From Candidatus Gottesmanbacteria bacterium (GTDB lineage: Bacteria > Patescibacteriota > Microgenomatia > UBA10105 > UBA927): a stretch of DNA of 15,558 nucleotides. The position numbers and the translations under genes are program-made. This document shows, piece after piece, positions 1 through 6,684 of this stretch. The notes under the pieces were generated by a model. It searched no databases. It was given only the letters and a program-made list of their open reading frames with translations, and had not been told where the DNA came from. The DNA is taken from the NCBI GenBank assembly GCA_016182725.1, contig JACPFZ010000052.1, positions 1-15,558 of the forward strand, written 5' to 3'. Within the stretch, counting starts at the first letter, position 1. Each line of letters starts with the position of its first letter.

Positions 1-26
1 ATAAAGGGTTCAATGTTTGTTGTCAA
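1..26 (-). promoter_or_regulatory. Partial sigma-70 promoter reading out of the left edge
   Basis: On the minus strand CTCTTGACAA gives a perfect -35 box (21-26). Seventeen bases further the visible bases read TAT and then the window ends, as expected for the start of a TATAAT-like -10 box. The -35 context matches the toxin-antitoxin promoters elsewhere in the window. The driven gene is outside the window. Confidence 0.5.
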
Positions 27-58
27 GAGAAATTAAATACACTCAAGAGTATGTTTGA

Positions 59-80
59 ACGTAGTTAACACGTAGTTAAC
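59..80. repeat. Tandem 11-bp repeat (ACGTAGTTAAC x2)
   Basis: Two adjacent perfect copies of ACGTAGTTAAC, each containing the palindrome GTTAAC. They lie about 35-55 bp upstream of the left-edge -35 box, where an activator or repressor site could sit. No function can be assigned from sequence alone. Confidence 0.55.
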
Positions 81-116
81 ATGGAGGGTTGAATAGTGTA
101 TTTCATGTTATGGCAA

Positions 117-139
117 AGCACTGAGCTTGCCGAAGTGCT
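117..139 (-). terminator. Small hairpin at the tRNA-Asn 3' end
   Basis: AGCACT (117-122) and AGTGCT (134-139) form a 6-bp stem; on the minus strand it is followed by only TTTG. One arm overlaps the last two tRNA bases. It may help end or process the tRNA-Asn transcript, but the weak T-run makes a terminator call uncertain. Confidence 0.3.
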
Positions 140-209
140 CCCCCGGCTGGATTCGAACCAGCAACCTTCTTCTTAACAGGAAGCCGCTCTACCGTTGAGC
201 TACAGGGGA
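138..209 (-). tRNA. tRNA-Asn (anticodon GTT)
   Basis: The minus strand folds as a full cloverleaf: acceptor TCCCCTG/CGGGGGA with discriminator G, a D-arm with GCTCAACGGTAGAGC, anticodon loop CTGTTAA (GTT) and T-arm GCTGG-TTCGAAT-CCAGC. The outermost anticodon-stem pair is a G-A mismatch. CCA is not encoded. It is co-directional with the PIN-domain gene that ends 52 bp upstream. Confidence 0.93.
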
Positions 210-227
210 ATGGAAAGGAACAGAAGT

Positions 228-233
228 ATTATA
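228..233 (-). promoter_or_regulatory. -10 box for tRNA-Asn
   Basis: Perfect TATAAT on the minus strand, about 19 nt before the mature tRNA 5' end and inside the gap after the PIN gene. No good -35 box is found at 17 bp, so the call rests on the -10 box and its position. Confidence 0.45.
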
Positions 234-261
234 CTACTGCTTTTGAGCAATAGTACAGCTC

Positions 262-699
262 CTAACTGGAAGATGAAATGAGTGCTTGAGCTATTGGTAT
301 GCCCAACTTCGTGTACCAATCATCAAAACTGAAAACCCCATTGGCTGATATGTTTTTCACACAAACGGCAACGATGCAGTCAAAAACAGTGTTTTGCTTC
401 GATTGAGCCTTAGCAGCAAATAACTCAAATGCACGACGTTGGATTTTTTCATCAACCCATATCACCATAAATGCACCCTGGAGAAATTGTTTGGCAAGAA
501 GTTCTGCTTTATCGGATAAATTGAGTTTTCGTTTTAAAGAAGTGATTGCTTCAAGTATTGCGGTATTGGGGTACATGATGGTATAGCCCTGCCCTAACAG
601 GGCCTCGGCGATTTTTTGTGCTTTTGCATGATGTGCATCTTGTATATTCACTAAAGCAATAAGACTGTCTGCATCTCCGATGATTGCCTTACCGCCCAC
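262..699 (-). CDS. PIN-domain (VapC-like) toxin ribonuclease
   Basis: A PIN nuclease of 145 residues, the expected size for VapC-type toxins, which are Mg-dependent RNases. With the GTG start, the acidic residues are D9 (GDADSLIAL), E50 (AILEAITSL), D107 (VFDCIVAV) and D126/D127 (FSFDDW), in the usual PIN order. An ATG at 720 is in frame, but GGGGAGGG at 707-714 lies 8 nt before GTG 699, so the GTG is preferred. The coding region overlaps the end of the upstream antitoxin gene (stop 689), implying translational coupling. Its RNA target cannot be read from sequence. Confidence 0.85.
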   Translation of the reverse strand: MGGKAIIGDADSLIALVNIQDAHHAKAQKIAEALLGQGYTIMYPNTAILEAITSLKRKLNLSDKAELLAKQFLQGAFMVIWVDEKIQRRAFELFAAKAQSKQNTVFDCIVAVCVKNISANGVFSFDDWYTKLGIPIAQALISSSS

Positions 700-952
700 G
701 CTTCTTCCCTCCCCATGCATAATAGTCGTGATTTATGGATAAATCTTTTGGCCCTTTGCTTGGCAATTTTTCCGCTTCTTTCGCCAAAGTAAGCAGGTTG
801 GCGGTAGATTGAGATTGCATGGGTTGCAAATCTTTCAACCCCACTTCTAGCGCTTCCCTCACAACCTCAGCTTTGGATTTACCAAGAATCCGAGAGGTTA
901 AAGCAACTTTATTTTTCAATTCTTCTGGAAAATACAGGTGAAGTCTATACAT
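689..952 (-). CDS. Ribbon-helix-helix antitoxin (VapB-like)
   Basis: An 87-residue protein from ATG 952; an in-frame start at 991 would lie upstream of the promoter and is rejected. The N-terminus (MYRLHLYFPEELKNKV) followed by a helix rich in charged residues (SKAEVVREALEVGL) is a typical ribbon-helix-helix DNA-binding fold. The C-terminal half is the expected toxin-wrapping tail. It precedes and overlaps the PIN toxin gene, the standard antitoxin-first order. It probably represses its own promoter through the palindromes at 951-984. The family call rests on the N-terminal pattern and context. Confidence 0.78.
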   Translation of the reverse strand: MYRLHLYFPEELKNKVALTSRILGKSKAEVVREALEVGLKDLQPMQSQSTANLLTLAKEAEKLPSKGPKDLSINHDYYAWGGKKRGR

Positions 953-991
953 AATAGACTCTATTATAGCACATATGCTATGTGTTGTCAA
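951..991 (-). promoter_or_regulatory. Consensus promoter with palindromic operators for the VapBC-like operon
   Basis: The -35 TTGACA (986-991), an exact 17-bp spacer and the -10 TATAAT (963-968) form a perfect consensus. The ATG begins 11 nt after the -10 box, so a start at the usual distance leaves about 3 nt of leader and no Shine-Dalgarno. A 17-bp perfect palindrome, ATAATAGACTCTATTAT (951-967), covers most of the -10 box and reaches the start codon. A second inverted repeat, ATAGCA-CATA-TGCTAT (966-981), fills the spacer. The -35 lies 6 nt past the rpoD stop codon. Confidence 0.85.
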
Positions 992-997
992 GAGGCG

Positions 998-2095
998 TTA
1001 TTCGAGATAATCCTTTAATTTCTTAGATCGGCTTGGGTGGCGAAGTTTCCGCAATGCCTTCGCTTCGATCTGCCGAATCCGCTCGCGGGTGACGCCAAAC
1101 TGGCTGCCCACTTCTTCAAGCGTTCTGGGTCTGCCGTCTTCCAGACCAAAGCGAAGAATGAGCACCTTGCGCTCGCGATCCGATAAGGTTGAAAGCACTT
1201 CTTCCATGTGTTCTTTGAGCAGTTGGCGCGAGGTTTGGTCGTATGGGGTGGGACCCGGATCGGAAATAAAATCACCCAAATGGCTATCTTCCTCATCCCC
1301 CACCGGCGTTTCAAGTGAGGTAGGCTCCTGGGAAACTTTCATAATCTCCCGGACTTTCGTCACATCCACTTCCATGACTTTTGCAATTTCCTCCGGTACC
1401 GGTTCGCGTCCCAATTCCTGCATGAGGCGGCGGCTGGCGCGGATGTAACGGTTGATGGTTTCTACCATGTGGACCGGGATACGGATCGTCCGCGCCTGGT
1501 CTGCTATGGCACGAGTGATTGCCTGCCGGATCCACCACGTAGCGTACGTAGAAAACTTGAAGCCTTTGCGCCAGTCGTATTTTTCCACAGCACGGATTAA
1601 GCCTTGATTTCCTTCCTGAATAAGGTCCAAAAGACTCATGCCGCGGCCGATGTATTTTTTCGCTATCGAAACCACGAGACGGAGATTACTTTCCGTAAGC
1701 TTTTTCTTGGCCCGCTTATCCCCTTTTTCGTAGCGCTTGGCAAGGGATATCTCTTCATCAAATTTGAGAAGCGGAATCCGACCGATTTCTTTGAGGTACA
1801 TGCGCACCGGATCGGACACGTTTTCTGCACTTGCCCGCGCGAGCGCCTCAATTTCCTTTTCTAAATCCTGAATGCTTTTGGTGGATTCTTTTTCAATGTC
1901 CTGGGAGGTTGTTTCAAAAACATCGACACCCATCCGGATAAGGTGATCGTAGAGGCGGTCGAGATCCTTGATGTGATCTTCGGGTTTGGGAAACAAACTC
2001 AGAATATCGTCTTGCGTAACGAATCCGTTTTCCTTCCCCTCGCGGAGAAGGTCAGCAACTGAAGTAATAGCACGTGTTTTTGCCATATCGTTCAT
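998..2095 (-). CDS. rpoD: RNA polymerase primary sigma factor RpoD (sigma-70)
   Basis: A 365-residue housekeeping sigma factor that directs RNA polymerase to -35/-10 promoters. A short region 1.1-like segment (about 10-60) is followed by region 1.2 (DPVRMYLKEIGRIPLL, 95-110), region 2 with the -10-reading segment STYATWWIRQAITRAIADQA (182-201), region 3 (210-285) and region 4.2 with the -35-reading helix-turn-helix (325-354, VTRERIRQIEAKALRKLRHP). It lacks the long non-conserved insert of proteobacterial RpoD. It follows dnaG by 84 bp, the conserved macromolecular-synthesis arrangement. ATG 2095 or ATG 2086 could be the start; neither has a clear Shine-Dalgarno site. Confidence 0.97.
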   Translation of the reverse strand: MNDMAKTRAITSVADLLREGKENGFVTQDDILSLFPKPEDHIKDLDRLYDHLIRMGVDVFETTSQDIEKESTKSIQDLEKEIEALARASAENVSDPVRMYLKEIGRIPLLKFDEEISLAKRYEKGDKRAKKKLTESNLRLVVSIAKKYIGRGMSLLDLIQEGNQGLIRAVEKYDWRKGFKFSTYATWWIRQAITRAIADQARTIRIPVHMVETINRYIRASRRLMQELGREPVPEEIAKVMEVDVTKVREIMKVSQEPTSLETPVGDEEDSHLGDFISDPGPTPYDQTSRQLLKEHMEEVLSTLSDRERKVLILRFGLEDGRPRTLEEVGSQFGVTRERIRQIEAKALRKLRHPSRSKKLKDYLE

Positions 2096-2173
2096 CTTTG
2101 CTGTTGATTCATATCAAAACGTATGTCTACCTCTTAACCGAATCACAACAAATGACGTCGTTGGAATAATCTA

Positions 2174-2179
2174 ATTATA
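2174..2179 (-). promoter_or_regulatory. Candidate rpoD promoter -10 box
   Basis: Perfect TATAAT on the minus strand, just 5' of the dnaG stop in the plus-coordinate sense and about 80 nt before the rpoD start. A weak -35 (TGGAAA-like) lies roughly 17 bp upstream inside the end of dnaG. It could supply rpoD independently of dnaG. Confidence 0.4.
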
Positions 2180-3958
2180 TCAACTTTCCCGCTCTTTTTC
2201 CAGAAGGGAAAGCTCCTGGGCGAGCTTGCGGAGTTCTTCCTGTGCCTGCAGCCGTTCTTCTTCTTTTTCGAGTTCTTTCACTTTCTTCGTCCATATCTGC
2301 ATCTTTTTACGCAGAACCACATGTCGAAACCCGCTTATTGCGCGGATCCATTCCTTTGCCAGAAGTTCCTCGCTTTCGGTGATCTCCCCTAAATCCCACA
2401 GAAAGGCTTCATCCAATGTCGGGATAAGTTCCGGCGGCAGGCTATCTGAAAAATCTTTCATGAGAAAAACCTGCATTCTGCGCAAAAACGATTCCAATCG
2501 GGTGAGAATAGCAAGTACCGGCGGATGCATAAAATCCGTGAGTGCAACCGATTCTTTCAGGTCCTCAAACAGTTCTCTTGTCTTCCCTTGGAAAAGCATT
2601 GCCAGAAGAAAAATCTCCAGTTTCTGCTGCCGGCTTGGTCCTAGCGCCGGTGGCGATTCACTCGGCTGATGTACTACAGGAAATTTTTGCTTCTTGAGTC
2701 CCTCGCTAATGGTTTCTTCGGTAAGATCCAGAGCAACCGCTAGTTTTTTGACGTAATGGCCTTGCACGATGCTGTTGTCAATTTTGGCAAGTATCGGCAG
2801 GATCTCTTCGCTTATTTTTTTCTTGCCAAAGGCAAAGCTTGCGTCAAAACGCCCAAGAGCAGAGGTTAAAAAATAATCATAGATGGGTACGGCATCTTTG
2901 ATGAGTTTTTTCAATGTCCCGGGCGACTGGCGAGCAATATCATCCGGATCCTTGCCACCGGTGAGCAGGGCAACGTTCATGTCTAAGCCGCCCCTTTCGG
3001 CTATTTCAATCCCACGCCGAGAAGCAACATCGCCGGAAAGATCACTGTCCAGTGCAAAAATAATCCGCTCGCAAAACCTGCGAAGTAAGTTGACATGGCC
3101 CTCGGTGAGCGCCGATCCTTTGATGGCAATCACATTCCCCACTCCCGCTTGAAATGATGAAATGACATCAAGTTCTCCCTCCACGATTATGGCCTCATTT
3201 GCGCGACTTATGGCATCTTTCGTGACATCAAGTCCATAGAGTACGTTGCTCTTGCTATAGACCGGCGTCTCCGACGTATTGATGTACTTGGCTTCTTTTT
3301 CTTTAGGATCCAATACACGTCCGGCAAACCCTACGACGTTCCCCCGATGATCTTTGAGGGTAAACATAATTCGTCCCCGAAACCGATCGTAAAATCCTTT
3401 TCCTTTGGCGGACCTGATGACTAACCCGGCTTTTTCCAGAAGTGATTCCTCATATCCCTTTTTTTGAAGAAACTTTAAAAGCCCGTCCCAGCTGTTTGGA
3501 CTGTAGCCGAGCAGAAATGTTTTGATGGATTTGTCGCTCACCTTGCGACCCGCAAGATAGGCACGTGCTTTTTCCCCTAACCGATGCGTGGTAAGAAGAT
3601 AATGGTAGAATTCACTTGCCAAATGATTGACCTCATATATTCGTTGCTTCAGTTTTCCTTCAGGAGTCGTTTCTGTTCTGTGGGTTAATGTGACACCGGC
3701 TTTGCTAGCCAACTGTTCGAGTGCTTCGACAAAGTCAATGTGCTCGTACTCCATGACAAAACTAAATACGTCGCCGCCGATTCCGCATCCAAAACAGTGA
3801 AAGGTCCCCCGCTCTGGCGAAACGATGAAGGAAGGAGTTTTTTCGTTATGAAACGGGCAGAGTCCTTTGAAGTTACGGCCTGCCTTTTTGAGCACCACGC
3901 GCTGACTGATAACGTCTACAATATTGAGGCGGGATTTAACTTCGTCGATGTCCGACAT
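2180..3958 (-). CDS. dnaG: DNA primase DnaG
   Basis: A 592-residue primase that makes RNA primers at the replication fork. The N-terminal CHC2 zinc-binding domain has C34-x2-H37 and C55-x2-C58. The RNA-polymerase/TOPRIM core follows, with E260 in IIVEGELDVISSF and D304/D306 in FALDSDLSGD. Residues beyond about 430 form a diverged helicase-binding region with charged helices at the end. ATG 3958 is chosen because MSDIDEVKSRLNIVDVI matches the family N-terminus; a longer in-frame start at 4021 would place the gene inside a terminator hairpin. It is followed by rpoD on the same strand. No Shine-Dalgarno is evident. Confidence 0.96.
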   Translation of the reverse strand: MSDIDEVKSRLNIVDVISQRVVLKKAGRNFKGLCPFHNEKTPSFIVSPERGTFHCFGCGIGGDVFSFVMEYEHIDFVEALEQLASKAGVTLTHRTETTPEGKLKQRIYEVNHLASEFYHYLLTTHRLGEKARAYLAGRKVSDKSIKTFLLGYSPNSWDGLLKFLQKKGYEESLLEKAGLVIRSAKGKGFYDRFRGRIMFTLKDHRGNVVGFAGRVLDPKEKEAKYINTSETPVYSKSNVLYGLDVTKDAISRANEAIIVEGELDVISSFQAGVGNVIAIKGSALTEGHVNLLRRFCERIIFALDSDLSGDVASRRGIEIAERGGLDMNVALLTGGKDPDDIARQSPGTLKKLIKDAVPIYDYFLTSALGRFDASFAFGKKKISEEILPILAKIDNSIVQGHYVKKLAVALDLTEETISEGLKKQKFPVVHQPSESPPALGPSRQQKLEIFLLAMLFQGKTRELFEDLKESVALTDFMHPPVLAILTRLESFLRRMQVFLMKDFSDSLPPELIPTLDEAFLWDLGEITESEELLAKEWIRAISGFRHVVLRKKMQIWTKKVKELEKEEERLQAQEELRKLAQELSLLEKERES

Positions 3959-3993
3959 AGCGATTGGGGCATACCACAAATTGTTTTCTTTAC

Positions 3994-4032
3994 AAAAAGG
4001 CGTCCCCTTGCAAGACCACAAGGGGACGCCTT
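3994..4032 (-). terminator. Strong intrinsic terminator after the Nudix gene
   Basis: AAGGCGTCCCCTTG (3997-4010) and its exact complement (4019-4032) form a 14-bp perfect stem with an 8-nt loop. On the minus strand it is followed by TTTTTG. It lies just past the Nudix stop and 36 bp before dnaG, separating the RelBE-Nudix transcript from dnaG-rpoD. Confidence 0.88.
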
Positions 4033-4048
4033 AAGAAATTTAAAACGG

Positions 4049-4519
4049 TTATTCAAGAAGCGGCAGTGCGAACGGGTGTTGCCGATATTTCAAATATAAC
4101 CCGATGGACTGCCCGTGATCAAAGGCAAATTGATCAAATGGCAAAAGCTTTTCAAAAGGAATCCACTCAACTTCTGAAGATTCGTGGTCTGGTTCGCCGG
4201 CTTTTCCCGTGGGTTTAATAAGAAAGTCTAATGCAACATTTTGCCGATCTTCATGTGGCCGGTTGGGATTGGTGTTGATGCGGAATAATGAGACAATCTC
4301 CCCTTCCCAACCTGTCTCCTCTTTGAGCTCCCGCAGCGCTCCCTGCGCCGCAGTTTCATTAGGATCAAGGAAACCTCCCGGCAGTCCCCATTTGCCGGTT
4401 TCCAGGATATCTCCTGCCCGCTTGCCCAAAAGGATGGCGCCATCCTTTTCGACAATGGCATGGACAACGACGTGCCGCAGACTCGTCGTCTTGCCATTTT
4501 CAAACGTACAGGTAATCAT
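4049..4519 (-). CDS. Nudix hydrolase
   Basis: A 156-residue Nudix enzyme, likely hydrolysing a nucleoside diphosphate-linked substrate. The Nudix box is complete: G49, E55, then REL-KEETGW at 63-71 (GX5EX7REUXEEXGU). The preceding KWGLPGG is typical of ADP-ribose or NADH pyrophosphatase-like members, but the substrate cannot be fixed from this. The start codon lies 20 nt inside the end of the RelE-like toxin gene, so it should be translated as the third gene of that operon. The 14-bp terminator follows 16 bp after the stop. Confidence 0.92.
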   Translation of the reverse strand: MITCTFENGKTTSLRHVVVHAIVEKDGAILLGKRAGDILETGKWGLPGGFLDPNETAAQGALRELKEETGWEGEIVSLFRINTNPNRPHEDRQNVALDFLIKPTGKAGEPDHESSEVEWIPFEKLLPFDQFAFDHGQSIGLYLKYRQHPFALPLLE

Positions 4520-4796
4520 AAAATTTATCGGTAAAGTTGACTATGTGTCCCAGTAAATGGAATTTAATAATCACGTGTTCATCATTAATTTCAACCTCTT
4601 TATATAGCGCTCTCCAATCTCCCGTAATATTGATACTTCGAAATCCCGAATACTTACCAGTGAGCATGTGATTATGTAAAAGAGGATGATAAGGGTTAGT
4701 CAAAAACAGAGCTACTCTGTTATTATATGCAAATTGAATCTTTTGGCCCACTTGTTTGTATTGTTTTAAAAACTTAGGGCTATACCGGATCTCCAT
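4500..4796 (-). CDS. RelE/ParE-superfamily toxin
   Basis: A 98-residue basic protein from ATG 4796; an ATG at 4820 would add 8 residues. MEIRYSPKFLKQYKQV, then SINITGDWRALYKEV and a C-terminal IIKFHLLGHIVNF strand, follow the RelE/YafQ-like pattern of mRNA-cleaving toxins. It overlaps the antitoxin gene upstream (17 nt with the ATG 4796 start) and the Nudix gene downstream (20 nt). Its base composition is more AT-rich than the adjacent Nudix and dnaG genes, suggesting separate ancestry. Catalytic activity is inferred from family; these toxins have few invariant residues. Confidence 0.78.
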   Translation of the reverse strand: MEIRYSPKFLKQYKQVGQKIQFAYNNRVALFLTNPYHPLLHNHMLTGKYSGFRSINITGDWRALYKEVEINDEHVIIKFHLLGHIVNFTDKFYDYLYV

Positions 4797-5091
4797 TTTG
4801 ATATCGACTATTTGGATCATTTAACCAAGCAATGGCATCCTTGGCGTTCGTAAAACCCGGCGACACGCGTCCCGCCTTTACATCCTTTTCAGATTCTCGA
4901 AGCATCCGTTTTGCCCAAGGCGTCAGCTCCAAATGGACGTCATCAGAAAACTCCACTTTGCGTGTGCGAATGAGGTTTCGTAGATATGCGTTGAGGACTG
5001 CGCTTAATGAAAACCCTAATTCTTCCGCCACGGCTTGCGCTTTCTTTTTCACTTTTGGATCAGTTTTGATGTTAATCACCGCAGTGCTCAT
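4780..5091 (-). CDS. RelB/DinJ-type ribbon-helix-helix antitoxin
   Basis: A 103-residue antitoxin. MSTAVINIKTDPKVKKKAQAVAEELG followed by SLSAVLNAYLRNLI is the RelB/DinJ ribbon-helix-helix signature; the C-terminal half (to DPNSRYQNGDPV) would wrap the toxin. It is first in a three-gene overlapping operon (antitoxin, RelE-like toxin, Nudix). The start codon abuts a 28-bp perfect palindrome over the -10 box, so autorepression is likely. The -35 box lies only 8 nt after the SPFH gene's stop codon. Confidence 0.88.
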   Translation of the reverse strand: MSTAVINIKTDPKVKKKAQAVAEELGFSLSAVLNAYLRNLIRTRKVEFSDDVHLELTPWAKRMLRESEKDVKAGRVSPGFTNAKDAIAWLNDPNSRYQNGDPV

Positions 5092-5128
5092 ATATACGCA
5101 GTATATACTGCGTATATACTATTGTCAA
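5091..5128 (-). promoter_or_regulatory. RelBE-Nudix promoter with 28-bp palindromic operator
   Basis: TTGACA (5123-5128), a 17-bp spacer and TATACT (5100-5105) form a near-consensus promoter. The start ATG begins 9 nt after the -10 box, so the mRNA should be leaderless. A perfect 28-bp palindrome (5091-5118; half-site TATATACGCAGTAT) covers the -10 box, most of the spacer and one base of the start codon, as expected for a ribbon-helix-helix antitoxin operator. Confidence 0.87.
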
Positions 5129-5136
5129 GTGCATGT

Positions 5137-5892
5137 TTACTTTTTCTTAAACCCTTCCAGCGCTTTGAGGATTTCCAGAGGTACGGTGAAGACGACGGTA
5201 TTGGACTGATCCGAGGAAATGTCGTTAATCGAGTTGAGTGTGCGCAGGTGAATGGCTCCCGGCGTATGGGCCATGGTTTTGGCCGCCTGGGCTAAGTTTT
5301 TCGCCGCCACGACTTCTCCTTCGGAGTTGATGATGGTTGCCCGTTTCTCACGTTCTGCTTCTGCTTGCTTGGCCATGGTACGCACCATAGATTCTGGGAG
5401 TTTGATATCCTTAAGTTCAACGCTTGAGACATCCAGCCCCCACTGGTGCGCGGCTTTTTCTACCTGTTCCTGGATTTTGACCGCCAGATCATGGCGCTGG
5501 GTCAGAAGGTGATCCAAGTCTACTTCACCGATGACATTTCGCATCGTTGTTTGCGCAAGCTGCGATACGGCGGAGTAAAAGTCTTCCACTTCCAGCACAG
5601 CTTTTCGTGCATCTGTTATTTTGTAGTACAACACTGCGGTAATTTTGGTGGACACATTATCTTTCGTAATGGCTTCCTGATCCGGCTCCTCCACCACTTT
5701 GGTACGCACGTCTACTTTTTGCAGGGATTGAAAAATAGGGAGCACGATCCGCCAGCCGGGGGCAAGTACACTCGTAAACCGCCCCATGGTAAAGAGTATC
5801 CCCCGCTCGTATTCGTTAATTTGCCGCAAGGAGGCGAGGATGAGGACAACGAGGGCAATCAAGACAAATGGTGATAATCCAAGGGCAATCAT
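5137..5892 (-). CDS. Slipin/stomatin-like SPFH membrane protein
   Basis: A 251-residue membrane scaffold protein. One N-terminal hydrophobic segment (about 2-23) is followed by INEYERGILFTMGRF, the classic start of the SPFH domain, which runs to about residue 190 and ends in the KLPESMVRTMAKQAEAEREKRA helix. The C-terminal coiled stretch leads to VVFTVPLEILKAL. ATG 5892 gives the family's usual N-terminal length; an in-frame TTG at 5928 adds 12 residues and sits 9 nt after a 27-codon ORF. The usual NfeD partner is not seen nearby. Function is inferred from family. Confidence 0.9.
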   Translation of the reverse strand: MIALGLSPFVLIALVVLILASLRQINEYERGILFTMGRFTSVLAPGWRIVLPIFQSLQKVDVRTKVVEEPDQEAITKDNVSTKITAVLYYKITDARKAVLEVEDFYSAVSQLAQTTMRNVIGEVDLDHLLTQRHDLAVKIQEQVEKAAHQWGLDVSSVELKDIKLPESMVRTMAKQAEAEREKRATIINSEGEVVAAKNLAQAAKTMAHTPGAIHLRTLNSINDISSDQSNTVVFTVPLEILKALEGFKKK

Positions 5893-5936
5893 TAACAGAA
5901 GAATACTACAAATTTGAAGAGGTAACAATAGTAAAT

Positions 5937-6020
5937 TTAAAAGGTAAGCACCTTGTCATTGTCAAACACCAACCGATACAAATCTTTGAGTCCCGCTTCG
6001 GGACGTACCGTCTGGTACAT
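5937..6020 (-). CDS. 27-codon small ORF upstream of the SPFH gene
   Basis: An ATG-to-TAA ORF (starting MYQTVRPEAGLKDLYRLV) not recognised as any family. In its favour are GGGAGG (6032-6037) 11 nt before the ATG, a TATAAT box at 6048-6053, and a stop 9 nt before the alternative SPFH start. Its ATG lies in the stem of a hairpin. It could be a short protein, a leader peptide or the tail of a lost gene. Confidence 0.5.
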   Translation of the reverse strand: MYQTVRPEAGLKDLYRLVFDNDKVLTF

Positions 6021-6023
6021 CCC
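5990..6023 (-). promoter_or_regulatory. Two mutually exclusive hairpins over the small-ORF start
   Basis: On the minus-strand RNA, GGGAUGUACC-AGAC-GGUACGUCCC (6023-6000, one G-U pair) buries the ATG of the 27-codon ORF. The next hairpin, GTCCCG-AAG-CGGGAC (6004-5990), reuses the same GTCCC bases. Only one can form at a time, so the pair could switch start-codon access. Confidence 0.5.
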
Positions 6024-6047
6024 TTATATTGCCTCCCGATCAATTGA

Positions 6048-6053
6048 ATTATA
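6048..6053 (-). promoter_or_regulatory. -10 box for the small ORF and SPFH gene
   Basis: Perfect TATAAT on the minus strand, 27 nt before the small-ORF ATG with GGGAGG between. There is no convincing -35 box at 17 bp. Confidence 0.4.
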
Positions 6054-6132
6054 GCTTAAATCCACTACTGAACCCATAGTTCACTACTATTAAAATTCCG
6101 CGATATAGCTAGCAAATCAATACTATTTTGTG

Positions 6133-6138
6133 TATACT
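6133..6138 (+). promoter_or_regulatory. -10 box for the leader ORF and DUF1003 transcript
   Basis: TATACT with the leader ATG starting 9 nt downstream, the same spacing as at the toxin-antitoxin promoters. The hexamer 17 bp upstream (TAGCAA) is a poor -35. Confidence 0.5.
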
Positions 6139-6146
6139 ACGGTCAC

Positions 6147-6191
6147 ATGAACGCTGACGACTATCCTTACGAACGTTTGTTCGCCTCTTAG
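6147..6191 (+). CDS. 14-residue leader ORF (MNADDYPYERLFAS)
   Basis: A complete tiny ORF whose ATG lies 9 nt after a TATACT box, so it would be at or next to the mRNA 5' end. Its TAG stop touches the hairpin covering the DUF1003 start. An early acidic/proline stretch (DDYP) recalls, loosely, leader peptides of Mg-responsive genes; that is an analogy only. A ribosome ending at the TAG would reach about 12 nt into the hairpin. Translation is not proven. Confidence 0.45.
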   Translation: MNADDYPYERLFAS

Positions 6192-6241
6192 CCACACTGG
6201 GCATCGGCACCCGTGTGGTAACGGGTGAACTTTCCGATGCC
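6192..6241 (+). promoter_or_regulatory. Nested hairpin sequestering the DUF1003 ribosome site and start
   Basis: The outer stem GGCATCGG (6200-6207) with CCGATGCC (6234-6241) contains the ATG at 6237. The inner stem CACCCGT (6208-6214) with ACGGGTG (6221-6227) covers the only Shine-Dalgarno-like GGGTG. A competing stem, CCACAC (6192-6197) with GTGTGG (6213-6218), would free ACGGGTG. No U-run follows, so control would be at translation rather than termination. Confidence 0.6.
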
Positions 6242-6680
6242 AATGCAGAAAAAAATACATTCCAATCAGAAAAAAATTATAAAACACCTCCATTCTATAG
6301 AAGGAAGTCTTGCTGATTCTATTACCCGCCTATCGGGAAGTATGAGTTTTGTTTATTTTCATGTACTCTGGTTTTCCTTCTGGTTTTTGATCAATCAGGG
6401 ATACTTTTTACCACAAGTTCCAAGCTTTGATCCTTTCCCATATGGACTCCTTACTATGATCGTATCGCTCGAAGCGATTTTTTTATCGACTTTTATTATG
6501 GTCGCACATAATCGACAAACACTTATGGATGAATACCGTGATCTTGAAGAAGATATTGAAGAACAGGAAGCAGAGAAAGATGTTGAAGATATACAAAAAG
6601 ATTTGGATGATCTGAAACGGTCAGTGACCATTATTCAAAAGAAAATATTGAGCACCGATACAACTCAAAGTAAGAAATAA
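6237..6680 (+). CDS. DUF1003 family membrane protein
   Basis: A 147-residue protein with two membrane segments (about 37-54 and 69-90) joined by a short loop with FLPQVPSFDPFPYG. HNRQ (91-94) follows the second segment, then a strongly charged coiled coil (97-138). This layout is that of DUF1003; molecular function is unknown, though relatives are often found near cation transporters. ATG 6237 has GGGTG 9 nt upstream; ATG 6243 and GTG 6225 are alternatives. The next ORF begins 4 nt after the stop. Confidence 0.82.
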   Translation: MPMQKKIHSNQKKIIKHLHSIEGSLADSITRLSGSMSFVYFHVLWFSFWFLINQGYFLPQVPSFDPFPYGLLTMIVSLEAIFLSTFIMVAHNRQTLMDEYRDLEEDIEEQEAEKDVEDIQKDLDDLKRSVTIIQKKILSTDTTQSKK

Positions 6681-6684
6681 TTTT

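Noticed and set aside
1089..1448. Plus-strand ORFs across rpoD and dnaG
   Set aside because: They are antisense to strongly conserved genes and have Ser/Arg-rich translations typical of shadow frames.
3959..4021. N-terminal extension of DnaG from an earlier ATG
   Set aside because: The extra 21 residues are encoded by the Nudix terminator region and do not resemble DnaG.
5949..5975. TTGACA on the minus strand followed by a TTTAAA-like box as the SPFH promoter
   Set aside because: It lies inside the 27-codon ORF, its -10 is poor, and a better TATAAT lies upstream at 6048-6053. It would only support the TTG 5928 start.
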